From Bolinopsis microptera (taxonomy: Eukaryota > Ctenophora > Tentaculata > Lobata > Bolinopsidae), in contig NC_087083.1 in the NCBI RefSeq assembly GCF_026151205.1, forward strand, positions 15,058,280 through 15,122,279: 64,000 nt of DNA, in the 5' to 3' direction. The position numbers and the translations under genes were made by a program. The notes under the pieces were generated by a model that was not told where the DNA came from, searched no databases, and worked only from the letters and a program-made list of their open reading frames with translations. Shown here piece after piece: positions 11,201-20,973 of this stretch. Positions within the stretch are counted from its first letter, which is position 1; each line of letters opens with the position of its first letter.

Positions 11201-14200
11201 ACCCAGTAACTGTTTCTACTTTTAGCGCTTGGTATAGCAGCTGTGGAAACCACAGACACGTCAAGGATGAAACAAATGCTGACTCTGGCAGGAGATTTGA
11301 ATGTAGTTAAGGGGAGCACAAACCATAAAGATGATGCAAAAACTTTCTTCACGGTAAGCGTTTCTCATGTATGCATGTGAAAATATGGTAATGTTACTAT
11401 GGTAACATGACCAAATATGGTACTATGGTAACATGACCAAATATGGTTATGGTACTATGGTAACATGACCAAATATGGCATTTATGTGTTTATCTACTAA
11501 GTCTTAGGCTGGGGGTTTATTTACAATTAGGTAAAAAAACAATGTTTTTATCAGGGCGAGCTTACAACGACAAAGGACGAGGTGCTTACTGTGGTATACT
11601 ATGAGAACGATAAGTCATTCCCATCCAAAACTACCTCTCCAAAGTCCACAGATGAGAACATGTTGTTAAAAGAAGTTGCCCATTCGATAGTTCAAGTTGG
11701 CGTGGATAAGAAAGAAGGCGATGCAAGTACACCAGATGTGAGTGTGTTGAGGCAGGGGGGGGGGGGGGGGCGGGGGGGGGGGGCCTACGTGCACGGTGCC
11801 TGTGTGCGATGAGGCAGGGGGGCGGGGGGCCGGGCCTACGTGCCTGTGTGTGATGAGGCAGGTGGGGGGGGGGGGGGGGCCTGTGTGTGATGAGTAAAGA
11901 TATTTTATTCTTCTTTAATTTAAAAGAAGCTTATACTGAATTAACTGGATTCTCATTATCACCTTCAAATAACACTAAAAATTAAAGGGGCTTTCGTTGG
12001 TGGCGAGTGTTATTGCAGACATCAACATAATAAGCAAGACCTCCTCCGAAATACTACCGCTGGAAGCACACCAAAATGTCACCATGACATTTAAAGTAAC
12101 GGTTAGATTTTTGAAAAATTCAACTTCTGACTAGCCAAAAAGTTAATATTTGTCGTCGTATAAATAGGTTGTTTAGAAATCAATACAGTTGTCATTATAT
12201 TCGCACCTTCAAAACAACTGATCAATGTAAATAAAGGATAAAGCCGAGAAAAAGGTGCTCAGCTTCTCTAAAAGGAAGACCATTGTTAGACAGAAGCTGA
12301 CTTGTAGTTTCTACAACACTTCTCATACTGGTGCGTTATCTTTTATTTGCTATAAATGTGTTTTGTTTTGTTCAGGGAGCAGGCTTGCCACATAGGTCCG
12401 GGAGTTCTGAACGTTTAGGCAGGGTGCTAGGTTGTGGTACACACTCAACTAGGTAGTCTATATATGCACATTAGTAGGTATTTTAACAGGTAGGTAACAA
12501 AACAAGGCATCTCATTAGGACGGTGAAATCAAGGAGGAGTTTCATCTTGACACTCGTGTATTAGGAACCGACCGGATATCCGGCCGGTTCCTAATTAAGA
12601 CCTCTCCTTCAGGTGAGCGAGGCTGGAGCGAGAAGGGCTGTGAGACCCGATCAGTCTTCAACGCAGAGACAGGAGTTACCGAAGTGAAATGTATTTGTGA
12701 TCATCTCACTAGCTTTGCAGTTCTCATGGTTACTTAATTTTACTAATTTATTTTAGTTTTATATATAAATATATATATTTTTAATCCCAACAATTATATT
12801 TGTTCTTCGACTTAATTCTGCCAATTCTTCGCAAATTCAAAATTATTTATCGAGATAGTAATTGATTTTCCAACTCACATTTCAACTTGAAATCTGAGCA
12901 AGTATCTCGTGTCTAGCTTTTAGCACCGAACCAACTAAAGATAAAGTTGCAGACAACTGGCCATACTTGAAACCTTTACTAGGTTGCCGTTTACTTGAAA
13001 CGTTAATTCATTTACAGTACTAAATTAGACAATAAATCAAAAACAGGACATTATTTATGAAACACCCTATATGTACCGTCACAATAGTGACTTTAATATG
13101 TTATTATTTACATTTCAGTCGTTCACCAGCGAGAGTAATGACAAGGAGGAGCTTGTGTCACTAGTTCTGCTGGCGTCTAGTCTCTTCTGTTTAGCACTTA
13201 CTGCAGCTGCTATTCTTCCAAACAAGTAATCTTGCACTTACTGCAGCTGCTATTCTTCCAAACAAGTAATCTTGCACTTACTGCAGCTGCTATTCTTCCA
13301 AACAAGTAATATTGCACTTACTGCAGCTGCTATTCTTCCAAACAAGTAATCTTGCACTTACTGCAGCTGCTATTCTTCCAAACAAGTAATCTTGCACTTA
13401 CTGCAGCTGCTATTCTTCCAAACAAGTAATCTTGCACTTACTGCAGCTGCTATTCTTCCAAACAAGTAATATTGCACTTACTGCAGCTGCTATTCTTCCA
13501 AACAAGTAATCTTGCACTTACTGCAGCTGCTATTCTTCCAAACAAGTAATCTTGCACTTACTGCAGCTGCTATTCTTCCAAACAAGTAATCTTGCACTTA
13601 CTGCAGCTGCTATTCTTCCAAACAAGTAATCTTGCATTTACTGCAGCTGCTATTCTTCCAAACAAGTAATCTTGCACTTACTGCAGCTGCTATTCTTCCA
13701 AACAAGTAATCTTGCACTTACTGCAGCTGCTATTCTTCCAAAAAAGTAATCTTGCACTTACTGCAGCTGCTATTCTTCCAAACAAGTAATCTTGCACTTA
13801 CTGCAGCTGCTATTCTTCCAAACAAGTAATCTTGCACTTACTGCAGCTGCTATTCTTCCAAACAAGTAATCTTGCACTTACTGCAGCTGCTATTCTTCCA
13901 AACAAGTAATCTTGCACTTACTGCAGCTGCTATTCTTCCAAACAAGTAATCTTGCACTTACTGCAGCTGCTATTCTTCCAAACAAGTAATCTTGCACTTA
14001 CTGCAGCTGCTATTCTTCCAAACAAGTAATCTTGCACATAACAACTTCATCATTATCATTGCAGATCATAGAGATTGTATCATGCATATAATACGACAGC
14101 AAGTCAACTGTTGACTTAGTCAACATCCCATGATAAATACAATAGAATTGCTATCCTGGCTATATATATAGTAGTAGTAGTATGTAGTAATATAGATATA

Positions 14201-16078
14201 GTAGTACAGTAGTGCAGTGGAACAGGCATAACGAACTAAATATCACATTTACAGGAAATTGATGAAAATGAAGTCCCAGAAAATCAACCTGATGCTGGTT
14301 CTGGCTCTAATGCTCTCTATTGTGTTCTTCTTTTTAATGGATAGTTTTGTAGCTGCTGAAGAGGAAGCAAAACCTTCCATTCCTTGTTCCATTGTAAGTG
14401 CATATTAACACCACACTTCCGTATGGTATTGATTTTTACACTGCAAACGTTCGAGTTAACGATGTTTTGAAACGCCAATTAGTAAAAAAATGTCAAAAAC
14501 ATTTGTAACACATTTTTACCCTGTCAAAAGTATAGGTATATAACCTAACATTTAGCAAAATGAGTACTAACAACTACTAATTGTGTAGATAGCGTTCCTG
14601 TTGAACTACTTCTGGCTTTGCCAACTGAGCTGGATGGTGGTGGAAGCAGTTACCATGTACTTAGCCATGGTTAAAGTACTAGGGGTCTACATGAGCCACG
14701 CAATGCTGAAGTACAGTTTGGTAGGATGGGGTCTCCCAATCATTTTCCCTCTGATCGGGGTGGCTTGGGGTGGAGCTGACTTTGCAGATCCTAAGACGTA
14801 AATAATGGACTAACAGCCCAGTTCCACGGCTCAGTTTTGCGACCAGATTTGACACAAAACTCCGCGAAAAGAGTTTTGAAAGGCAAAACTCCGCGAAGGC
14901 AATTTTGAATTTCATTTCCGGTCTGACTTTGCAGATCCTAAGACGTACATAATGGACTTAAGGATAAATTTTACCTGATATTGTTAATACAACCTTTTCA
15001 ATTTCGTGAAAATTTGCAATGTTTATCGGGCAAGTGTACAGTGGAGCAGGTATTCAGAATTAAGAACATTATATTATATTATTTAATACTGCTATATTAT
15101 TTAATAGTTGAGCTAACAAGAGTACGTGTCAGGTGCTTTATCAAATACCCCTACGGTATTGCAACGTTCTACGGTCCAGTGGTACTAGGGGTGGTCATTA
15201 GTTGGGTCTTATTTGTCTTCATAGTCAAAGTTATTATGACTGCTATCAAGACCCAAGCTGAGAAAACGGACGAAGCTGAAATCAAAATGAGAACGGTTAG
15301 TGGCTACGGGATAGATCCTGATATTTGAGAATCTGTTCGTTAACAACTTGCACTGCTAATAATTCAAAGTCTAATCACAGTTATTTTGGTTCACAGAAGC
15401 AGGTAAAATCAGCACTAGCGGTGACAATTATTCTGGGTCTGAGTTGGATTGTTGGTTTCTTTCTTCTGATGAACAACTCCAACTATAGTACCATCAATGC
15501 GGTCTTCAGATGGCTCTTTATTGCACTAAATGCCCCACAGGTATTGTTATTTACGGTACATTGTTTAAATTTTTGGATATGTTGGTATGTCCTACAAGTA
15601 TCTACTTTTAATGTATTACTTCAATATTATAGTAAACATTAACCAGTGTACCATCTCTTATATAATACATAAAATTACATTATATATAATACATAATATT
15701 ACATTATATTACATTATATTACATTATATTACATTATATTACATTATATTACATTATATTACATTATATTATTATATTATATAATACATGATATTTCAGG
15801 GTGTTTTTATCTTCCTCTTCTACGTGGTACTAAAGGAAGATTGTGTAAAGTTCTGGATGGCAAAGTTCAGAATGATGGGGCAGTCCCTAACACACTCAGT
15901 ACCATCGACCCAGTCTACTGGCTTCCATCCTGGCCACCACGACCACGGCCTTCACCCAGAACATGAACATGGTCACGGTCACGGTCATGGTCATGGTCAT
16001 GGTCACGGTCATGGTCACGAGCATGTCCATGTTCATCATGGACATGGGCACATTCATGCTTTGGAGGACGCGCTGTAG
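1500..16078 (+). CDS. Adhesion G-protein-coupled receptor gene (5' part outside the window)
   Basis: Cell-surface receptor of the adhesion GPCR class. Visible exons: 1500-2270, 2490-2594, 2713-2856, 2973-3116, 3616-3669, 3777-3920, 4038-4181, 4297-4440, 4562-4705, 4899-5021, 5240-5337, 5446-5553, 10224-10554, 11226-11353, 11555-11737, 11988-12101, 12618-12728, 13119-13225, 14255-14393, 14589-14797, 15133-15295, 15397-15540, 15800-16078. Splice phases agree at every junction. Domain order is Cys-rich GCC2/GCC3-like repeats, HRM, GAIN, GPS, 7TM and a His-rich tail, as expected for an autoproteolysed adhesion GPCR. The first exon and signal peptide lie outside the window. The starts of exons 10224 and 12618 and the end of 12101 are the least certain boundaries. 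The ligand is unknown. Confidence 0.88.
2490..5021 (+). CDS. GPCR exons: array of 144-bp Cys-rich repeat exons
   Basis: Six full exons of exactly 144 nt (2713, 2973, 3777, 4038, 4297, 4562) each encode one 48-residue module with core SSCDSCDENSVST and a C-x2-C pair. All are phase 1-1, so any number can be skipped or added in frame. Introns between neighbours are about 115-120 nt and nearly as similar as the exons, so the duplicated unit was exon plus intron. Exons 2490-2594 (105 nt) and 3616-3669 (54 nt) are internally shortened but keep phase 1-1. Exon 4899-5021 is a more diverged final module joining the HRM. The SINE at 3145-3483 separates two members of the array. Confidence 0.82.
3145..3483 (-). 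mobile_element. tRNA-derived SINE
   Basis: Read on the minus strand, it begins with a tRNA-like head. An A-box-like TGGCCTAGTGG lies near 3475 and a perfect B box GGTTCGAATCC near 3428-3438, followed by an unrelated body and an AATTAA-rich simple tail near 3145-3190. A diverged relative of the body lies at 55960-56220, which supports an interspersed family. It sits in an intron of the GPCR repeat-exon array. Confidence 0.72.
3484..3535. repeat. Short inverted repeat beside the SINE
   Basis: AATATTCACTTGCC near 3483-3496 is inverted as GGCAAGTGAATAT near 3521-3533, giving a hairpin with a loop of about 25 nt directly at the SINE head. It may be a remnant of the insertion target. Confidence 0.45.
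5240..5553 (+). CDS. GPCR exons: HRM (hormone-receptor motif) domain
   Basis: Exons 5240-5337 and 5446-5553 join in phase 0. They encode a short Cys-rich domain with YGTYTW, LPC and a terminal G-x-F-x-E-x-D-x-x-x-C segment. This matches the HRM/HormR pattern that often precedes GAIN in adhesion GPCRs. The second exon ends SDLLQ with donor CAG|GTATAA, and that exon end has been tandemly copied into the following intron. Confidence 0.72.
5537..5626 (+). repeat. 42-bp minisatellite (left part) copying the exon end and donor
   Basis: The first unit is the real exon end plus donor (AGTGACCTGTTGCAG|GTATAA) and about 24 nt of intron. A second copy follows, then the transposon insertion at 5627. The array resumes at 9800. 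Confidence 0.85.
6512..6625 (+). mobile_element. Hairpin MITE, copy 1 (8-bp TSD)
   Basis: 114 bp, ends TTGTATCACGTTG and ...CGTATGACAA, flanked by the direct repeat CCAGCGCT. It contains a strong hairpin, GCCGCGCA-CTTCG-TGCGCGGC, plus smaller ones (ATCGTC..GACGAT and GTCATAC..GTATGAC). Confidence 0.72.
7076..7177 (+). mobile_element. Hairpin MITE, copy 2 (8-bp TSD)
   Basis: 102 bp of the same family, flanked by the direct repeat CAGATAGC (7068-7075, 7178-7185). It carries the same GC-rich hairpin. Confidence 0.75.
7208..7675 (+). repeat. Direct duplication inside the transposon core
   Basis: About 140 bp is present at 7208-7365 and again, diverged, at 7533-7675. Both copies share GTATGTACGACCGCCCA and a downstream CACGTGCAC tract. 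Confidence 0.6.
7701..7817 (-). mobile_element. Hairpin MITE, copy 3, inverted (8-bp TSD)
   Basis: 117 bp of the same family in reverse orientation, flanked by the direct repeat GCTGGACG (7693-7700, 7818-7825). A short internal segment is duplicated. Three copies with three different 8-bp duplications establish a real family. Confidence 0.75.
9801..10136 (+). repeat. 42-bp minisatellite (right part), about 8 units
   Basis: Continuation of the array interrupted by the transposon. The first four units read CAGGAATAAT (no GT donor) and the last four CAGGTATAAT (donor-like), so there are two unit classes. Each unit also carries an acceptor-like TTCAG. Confidence 0.88.
10224..12101 (+). CDS. GPCR exons: GAIN-domain region
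   Basis: Exons 10224-10554, 11226-11353, 11555-11737 and 11988-12101 encode a helical then beta-rich segment. It includes LGIAAVE, FFTGELTTTKDEVLTVVYY and SVIADINIIS...VTMTFK. Position (between HRM and GPS) and pattern match a GAIN domain, which is needed for GPS self-cleavage. Phases are 0/1, 1/0, 0/0 and 0/0. The start of the first exon was chosen at AAG|GAAATTGAG because an upstream in-frame stop excludes a longer exon and phase 0 is required. The last exon may end at 12095 instead of 12101. Confidence 0.68.
11380..11480 (+). repeat. Short direct repeats in a GPCR intron
   Basis: ATGGTAACATGACCAAATATGG-like units of about 27-33 bp occur three times just after the donor of exon 11226-11353. 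Confidence 0.6.
11750..11890 (+). repeat. G-rich minisatellite in an intron
   Basis: Three imperfect units of GAGGCAGG plus a long G tract plus CCTACGTGC...TGTGTGTGATGAGG lie just after the donor at 11738. The runs of G could form G-quadruplexes in the RNA. Homopolymer lengths may be unreliable. Confidence 0.6.
12571..12605. repeat. Near-perfect 34-bp palindrome
   Basis: TTAGGAACCG-ACCGGATATCCGGC-CGGTTCCTAA folds on itself about 20 nt upstream of the GPS exon acceptor. It could be a very small MITE or an RNA hairpin near the splice site. Confidence 0.6.
12618..12728 (+). CDS. GPCR exon: GPS cleavage motif
   Basis: Encodes RGWSEKGCETRSVFN followed by VKCICDHLTSFAVLM. This has the Trp, the four Cys and the HL|TS cleavage site of a GPCR proteolysis site, apparently cleavage competent. 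The acceptor is either CAG at 12612 or GAG at 12617; phase 0 favours 12617. The donor ATG|GTTACT is weak. Confidence 0.85.
13119..13225 (+). CDS. GPCR exon: first TM segment
   Basis: Encodes KEELVSLVLLASSLFCLALTA, a hydrophobic helix directly after the GPS, ending AAILPNK across the donor AACAA|GTAATC (phase 2). The last part of this exon and its donor is the unit of the adjacent 40-bp array. Confidence 0.8.
13190..14038 (+). repeat. 40-bp minisatellite copying the TM1 exon end and donor, about 21 units
   Basis: The unit CTTGCACTTACTGCAGCTGC + TATTCTTCCAAACAAGTAAT is repeated almost without change. The first copy is exonic. Each later unit contains an acceptor-like TTACTGCAG, 19 nt, then the donor AACAA|GTAATC. 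Confidence 0.92.
14255..16078 (+). CDS. GPCR exons: TM2-TM7 and His-rich cytoplasmic tail
   Basis: Exon 14255-14393 carries TM2 (LMLVLALMLSIVFFFLM). Exon 14589-14797 carries TM3-TM4 (FLLNYFWLCQLSWMVVEAV, then YSLVGWGLPIIFPLIGVAWG). Exon 15133-15295 carries TM5 after the loop Cys (CFIKYPYGIATFYGPVVLG). Exon 15397-15540 carries TM6 and the start of TM7 (ALAVTIILGLSWIVGFFLL). Exon 15800-16078 carries the end of TM7 and a 90-residue tail. These fit class B2 7TM motifs. The tail contains a run of about ten His-Gly pairs and more His up to the stop TAG at 16076. Confidence 0.86.
14777..14957 (+). repeat. Duplicated exon end plus donor (about 36 bp) around an insert
   Basis: CTGACTTTGCAGATCCTAAG and the following donor GACGTA.ATAATGGACT occur at the TM4 exon end (14777-14813) and again at 14921-14957. 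They are separated by about 107 bp with its own small repeat (CAAAACTCCGCGAA twice). Confidence 0.75.
15650..15790 (+). repeat. ATTAC/ATATT microsatellite
   Basis: About ten tandem units of ATTACATTAT lie in the last GPCR intron, up to about 10 nt before the acceptor of the final exon. Confidence 0.85.
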
Positions 16079-16100
16079 AATAAACAAATAAACGATGTGA
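16079..16100 (+). terminator. Polyadenylation signals of the GPCR gene
   Basis: AATAAA at 16079-16084 overlaps the end of the coding region, and a second AAATAAAC follows directly. If used, the 3' UTR is very short. Confidence 0.55.
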
Positions 16101-16323
16101 TTCTGAAAAAACAAAAACAAAAAATATGTAACTTAATTCAAATGAAATGGATAGAAAAGTGCACAATCGGTACAGATATGATCAATACCAAGAAGTTGGT
16201 GATGGGTGAGGTGATGATAAATTACAACTTGTGATCTGAGTCAGGATTATCTAGCTTAACTGTTTACAAGTAGTGTTTGACTATAAAACATAGTGAACTT
16301 CATATATTATTATCTTACTCTTA

Positions 16324-16448
16324 GGGGTCGTTCACATAGTACACGGTAATCACTTTGTGGACATTTTTACCCCCCCCCCCCGGCCCCCCTCCTTAATCAG
16401 TTTTACACATAACTATTGTATCGAAATTACACTAGCGTAATCATTTCG

Positions 16449-16482
<34 letters not shown>

Positions 16483-16511
16483 GGCTGATAACGTAATATG
16501 TAGACGACCCC
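16324..16511. mobile_element. MITE with GGGGTCGT ends
   Basis: About 188 bp, with inverted ends GGGGTCGTTCACATAGTAC and the reverse of GGGGTCGTCTACATATTACG. It is flanked by near-identical 9-bp repeats (TTACTCTTA, TTGCTCTTA). The core is mainly poly-C tracts at 16371-16390 and 16450-16480. Confidence 0.65.
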
Positions 16512-17440
16512 TTGCTCTTAGAACATTGTACTTGTAATAGTGAACCTTAATTTGAGCGTTTGTATTGATGTTAAACTTGACTTTATAAATACAGTGTTAT
16601 TTTGAATTTCTTGAGTTATTTGACAGTAAAATTACAATTCGTTAGTTAATATTTCTGATGTCACTAAACACATGCATCTTTAAAAATGTGATATTGTTGT
16701 CCTACGATTTACAATTTGAGGGTTTAGTTAACTGAACTGCGGCTATCATTCGAGTTTTTATTCCTAATACTTGCTGCTAAAAGTATAGAAACATATAGAT
16801 TATTTCAAGATTTAAAACGTAGTGTCGTAAGAATACCACTTTACGATAAATCCAAATACTCCATGCTTTCTTGATTAAACATACTACCCCGGTAATAAAC
16901 TTGTCAGCCCTTAAATAGCCTGCCGAAATGCGTGACTCAATCACGCGTGACTACAGAAAGTCCTTTACTTCCGCCCACTTACACGCAGTGCTGTAAAATG
17001 TAAAGATAAGTGCAACTAAAATCTAAATGAATGTAACCCTGCACTAAAAGGGCTCTAAAAGATGGAAAAAATACGATATTACTCTACCCTAGTGGACTGT
17101 AAGAATTAAATATAACTATTAATGCTTTTTAAACAAAGTTACAACGAATTCTTCATGTAGTGCATCATGGGTTTGGACAGGATATCCCCGTTTAAAATAT
17201 TTCCATCACGTTACATTACATAATTCTCAATAAATGTAATAGATTTGTAGTGTTGTAATTAGTTTGATGATAACAACTGTACTAAAACCCTAAGAACCTA
17301 AATAAATACTTGACCCTAATAAATTGCCCATAATCCTACTTTACTACAACCCCCTTCAAACTTGTTGTCTGAAAAATGCAAAATTATACGATTCTATTTC
17401 ATCAGCGACAATTGAGTCAGTTGAATCTGTAAATTTGTGC
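16512..17440. other. Intergenic AT-rich sequence
   Basis: No gene, RNA or clear element seen. It lies between the GPCR 3' end and the 59-bp satellite. Confidence 0.5.
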
Positions 17441-17448
17441 TCTAAACG

Positions 17449-18650
17449 TACTTTCGAGAACATACTATACAAACAGACGTACTTTCGAGAACATAGTACT
17501 CTATTATAAACTGTACTATACTATACTCCAAACATACGTACTTTCGAGAACATAGTACTCTATTATAAACTGTACTATACAATACTCCAAACATACGTAC
17601 TTTCGAGAACATAGTACTCTATTATAAACTGTACGATACTATACTCCAAACATACGTACTTTCGAGAACATAGTACTCTATTATAAACTGTACTATACTA
17701 TACTCCAAACATACGTACTTTCGAGAACATAGTACTCTACTATAAACTGTACTATACTATACTCCAAACATACGTACTTTCGAGAACATAGTACTCTATT
17801 ATAAACTGTACTATACTATACTCCAAACATACGTACTTTCGAGAACATAGTACTCTATTATAAACTGTACTATACTATACTCCAAACATACGTACTTTCG
17901 AGAACATAGTACTCTACTATAAACTGTACTATACTATACTCCAAACATACGTACTTTCGAGAACATAGTACTCTATTATAAACTGTACTATACTATACTC
18001 CAAACATACGTACTTTCGAGAACATAGTACTCTACTATAAACTGTACTATACTATACTCCAAACATACGTACTTTCGAGAACACAGTACTCTACTATAAA
18101 CTGTACTATACTATACTCCAAACATACGTACTTTCGAGAACATAGTACTCTATTATAAACTGTACTATACTATACTCCAAACATACGTACTTTCGAGAAC
18201 ATAGTACTCTACTATAAACTGTACTATACTATACTCCAAACATACGTACTTTCGAGAACATAGTACTCTATTATAAACTGTACTATACTATACTCCAAAC
18301 ATACGTACTTTCGAGAACATAGTACTCTACTATAAACTGTACTATACTATACTCCAAACATACGTACTTTCGAGAACACAGTACTCTACTATAAACTGTA
18401 CTATACTATACTCCAAACATACGTACTTTCGAGAACATAGTACTCTATTATAAACTGTACTATACTATACTCCAAACATACGTACTTTCGAGAACATAGT
18501 ACTCTACTATAAACTGTACTATACTATACTCCAAACATACGTACTTTCGAGAACACAGTACTCTACTATAAACTGTACTATACTATACTCCAAACATACG
18601 TACTTTCGAGAACATAGTACTCTACTATAAACTGTGCTATACTATACTAT
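17449..18650 (+). repeat. 59-bp satellite array, about 20 units
   Basis: The unit contains GTACTTTCGAGAACATAGTA, CTCTATTATAAACTGTACTA and TACTATACTCCAAACATAC. Units differ at a few positions (CTATT/CTACT, ATAGT/ACAGT), and the variants alternate in runs, hinting at higher-order duplication. Confidence 0.93.
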
Positions 18651-18704
18651 AAAACTTGAGAGTAAGGTATTCTTATTTAGAAATTATCACTGCAGACACA
18701 CTGC

Positions 18705-19072
18705 ATTCCATCGAGAACTTAGAGTTAGACTTCCGGCCAAAATCGAATAACTTACAGTTAGACTTCCGGCCAAAATCAAATAAACAAATAACTTAGAGTT
18801 AGACTTCCGGCCAAAATCAAATAAACAAATAACTTAGAGTTAGACTTCCGGCCAAAATCAAATGAACAAAGAACTTAGAGTTAGACTTCCGGCCAAAATC
18901 AAATGAACAAAGAACTTAGAGTTAGACTTCCGGCCAAAATCAAATGAACAAAGAACTTAGAGTTAGACTTCCGGCCAAAATCAAATGAACAAAGAACTTA
19001 CAGTTAGACTTCCGGCCAAAATCAAATAAACAAATAACTTAGAGTTAGACTTCCGGCCAAAATCAAATAGTA
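18705..19072 (+). repeat. 41-bp tandem repeat, about 8-9 units
   Basis: The unit is ACTTAGAGTTAGACTTCCGG + CCAAAATCAAATGAACAAAGA, with AAATAAACAAAT variants at both ends of the array. Confidence 0.92.
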
Positions 19073-20440
19073 TGGTTAGGTTTGATTATTTAGTTATTTC
19101 TCTGCAAGATAGTATACGTTTTAATATAAGCATTTTAAATGAGCTATAAATATAATGATAAGGTAACGGATGACGCAGAGCTGTTGTCTTACATTAACAA
19201 ATTATTTGTTAATTGTTATATATTATAATAGTGTTGAAAGCATTAAAAGTTAGAGTGGTCGAGACGCCCCGTGGGTGAGTGACAACAGTGTAGTTAGCTC
19301 AACTATCATAGTAGGAGTTCAACTGTTAGTAGGGGCGATTATATATTCACGACTTGATAATTCGTTTTTCAATTTTTGCTTTTCGTCCGTGCCACCGAAT
19401 ACCTCGAAACACTCACGATAAACCCCATATCTTTAGTTACAATTTTACAAAAATTCGCTGCCTGAAAAGTCGTGCATTCCGAATACCGTGCATTTCTGTC
19501 CATTATTCTCTCCCAATCGGCTGTTTAAGAGCAAGCTCTATTTATGGGTTTCCTGGTTTGTAACATGATAAGCGTTTCAGTATTTTTTGCTATGTTCTTT
19601 GAAGTGTCCCGCATCAGGGTTCGCAGTTCCTCTTAAGAGTTTGTCCCAACTTCCTTCAGTAACATAATCAAATAAAATAATAAAAAAGCTTTGTCTCGGT
19701 CAACCTTGCTGTGCTCTACCATGCGCTGCACAGTGCACAGGTTCCCAAAATACTAAATCAGTGGCCAGTAGCTCAAGAAGCCTGATGCAGTGTACAGCTA
19801 TTTTTAATCTCCTGCTTCGTAATTTTTTGACAGCCTTGGTAGGCTACCATACGATGCAACATTGCTGACCTTGTCCTTCCATAATTTGGCATTGTATCAA
19901 CTTCCGTAAACCTATCAGATCATGCCAAATAGAATAATTAGTCACAATGACAGATCAGAATAATATCATTCCAGATGACTGATGAAGGAATTTTAAATAG
20001 GATGCGAATAACTGTTTACACACTGCTGTGTAATCGTTAGTTAATACAAGGTAGAGCTGATTAGGTAGCACTGTTTACACCACATCATAACTAACCTCAT
20101 GAAACTCATTCCTTTCTTCACATTTATATTGTGATATATTCACCCTCCGGCCTCCTATTAAGTGATGTGAAATATTGCAGAGTTTGTATCCTTTTCAGTT
20201 GACTGTTGAAATACTACTGAGGACTGAAGCTTGTTTCCAGCCAACTTTATGCCGTTTAATTTGATTGTCATGTTTAATTTAGTAGCTTCCTCTCTTTGTA
20301 GTTATACGGGAACAATGGAAATGGCAACTTGCCAAGGGCAAGGCTTCTTATTCCTACGTATCTTGATGCATTGTCATGTATAACAAGGATGACAGTCAGC
20401 AGATTCTTTATAACAAGATATAACTGAAAGGGATTGTCTT
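19073..20440. other. Intergenic sequence, no gene recognised
   Basis: Only short open frames without family features. Nothing supports a gene here. Confidence 0.5.
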
Positions 20441-20449
20441 CAAAATCTA

Positions 20450-20720
20450 ACTAACTATCTCACAAGCCACTGTTAGGATTGGCACCAACTTATCTGCAGG
20501 ACATGTTCTAGTATTCTCACCATGATCACTCATTGAAGCTTATTGTTCCCTCTTGTAATTTAAAGTTTGGTGAGCGTAGCTTCTCTGTGGTGACTCCAAA
20601 GATCTACAATCGTCTGCCTGTTACCATCTCCTCAGTTCTCAAACGTTTCTTTTTAAACTGTCCCTAGATGACCTTGAAACACTTTATCGATAACTATTTT
20701 GGTCATACTTGGTATTCGAT
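20450..20720 (+). mobile_element. LINE reverse-transcriptase 3'-end fragment
   Basis: The broken translation shows the C-terminal signature of non-LTR element ORF2 products: APTYLQDMF, then LKLIVPSCNLKFGERSFSVV, TPKIYNRLPVTISS and FKLSLDDLET. This matches the usual G-x-RSFSV-x-x-P-K-x-x-N-x-LP pattern. Several stops show it is dead. Confidence 0.6.
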
Positions 20721-20973
20721 CTTTGCATGATATATTTAAGTACTACCATTTAGTATTGACGACATATTTTCAAGCATAAGTTACCTTCTGAACTCAGTAT
20801 TCATGGTATTTTCTGGGATGACTAGTTCAAACACTGCTGAGTATAAGTTGTATATTAAAAGCGGTGTTATTAAATTTCAATTTACAATTATTATCTGGTT
20901 AATTAGACAATAAGCATAAATATCAAACCATCTGTGGACTGATTTTCCACAAGCATTTCTGCGCAGGAATGTG

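Noticed and set aside
11091-11310. Possible GPCR exon after the acceptor-like TTCCTTACAG at 11081-11090
   Set aside because: Reading in the required phase hits a stop, while joining 10554 directly to 11226 keeps frame and gives a sensible GAIN sequence.
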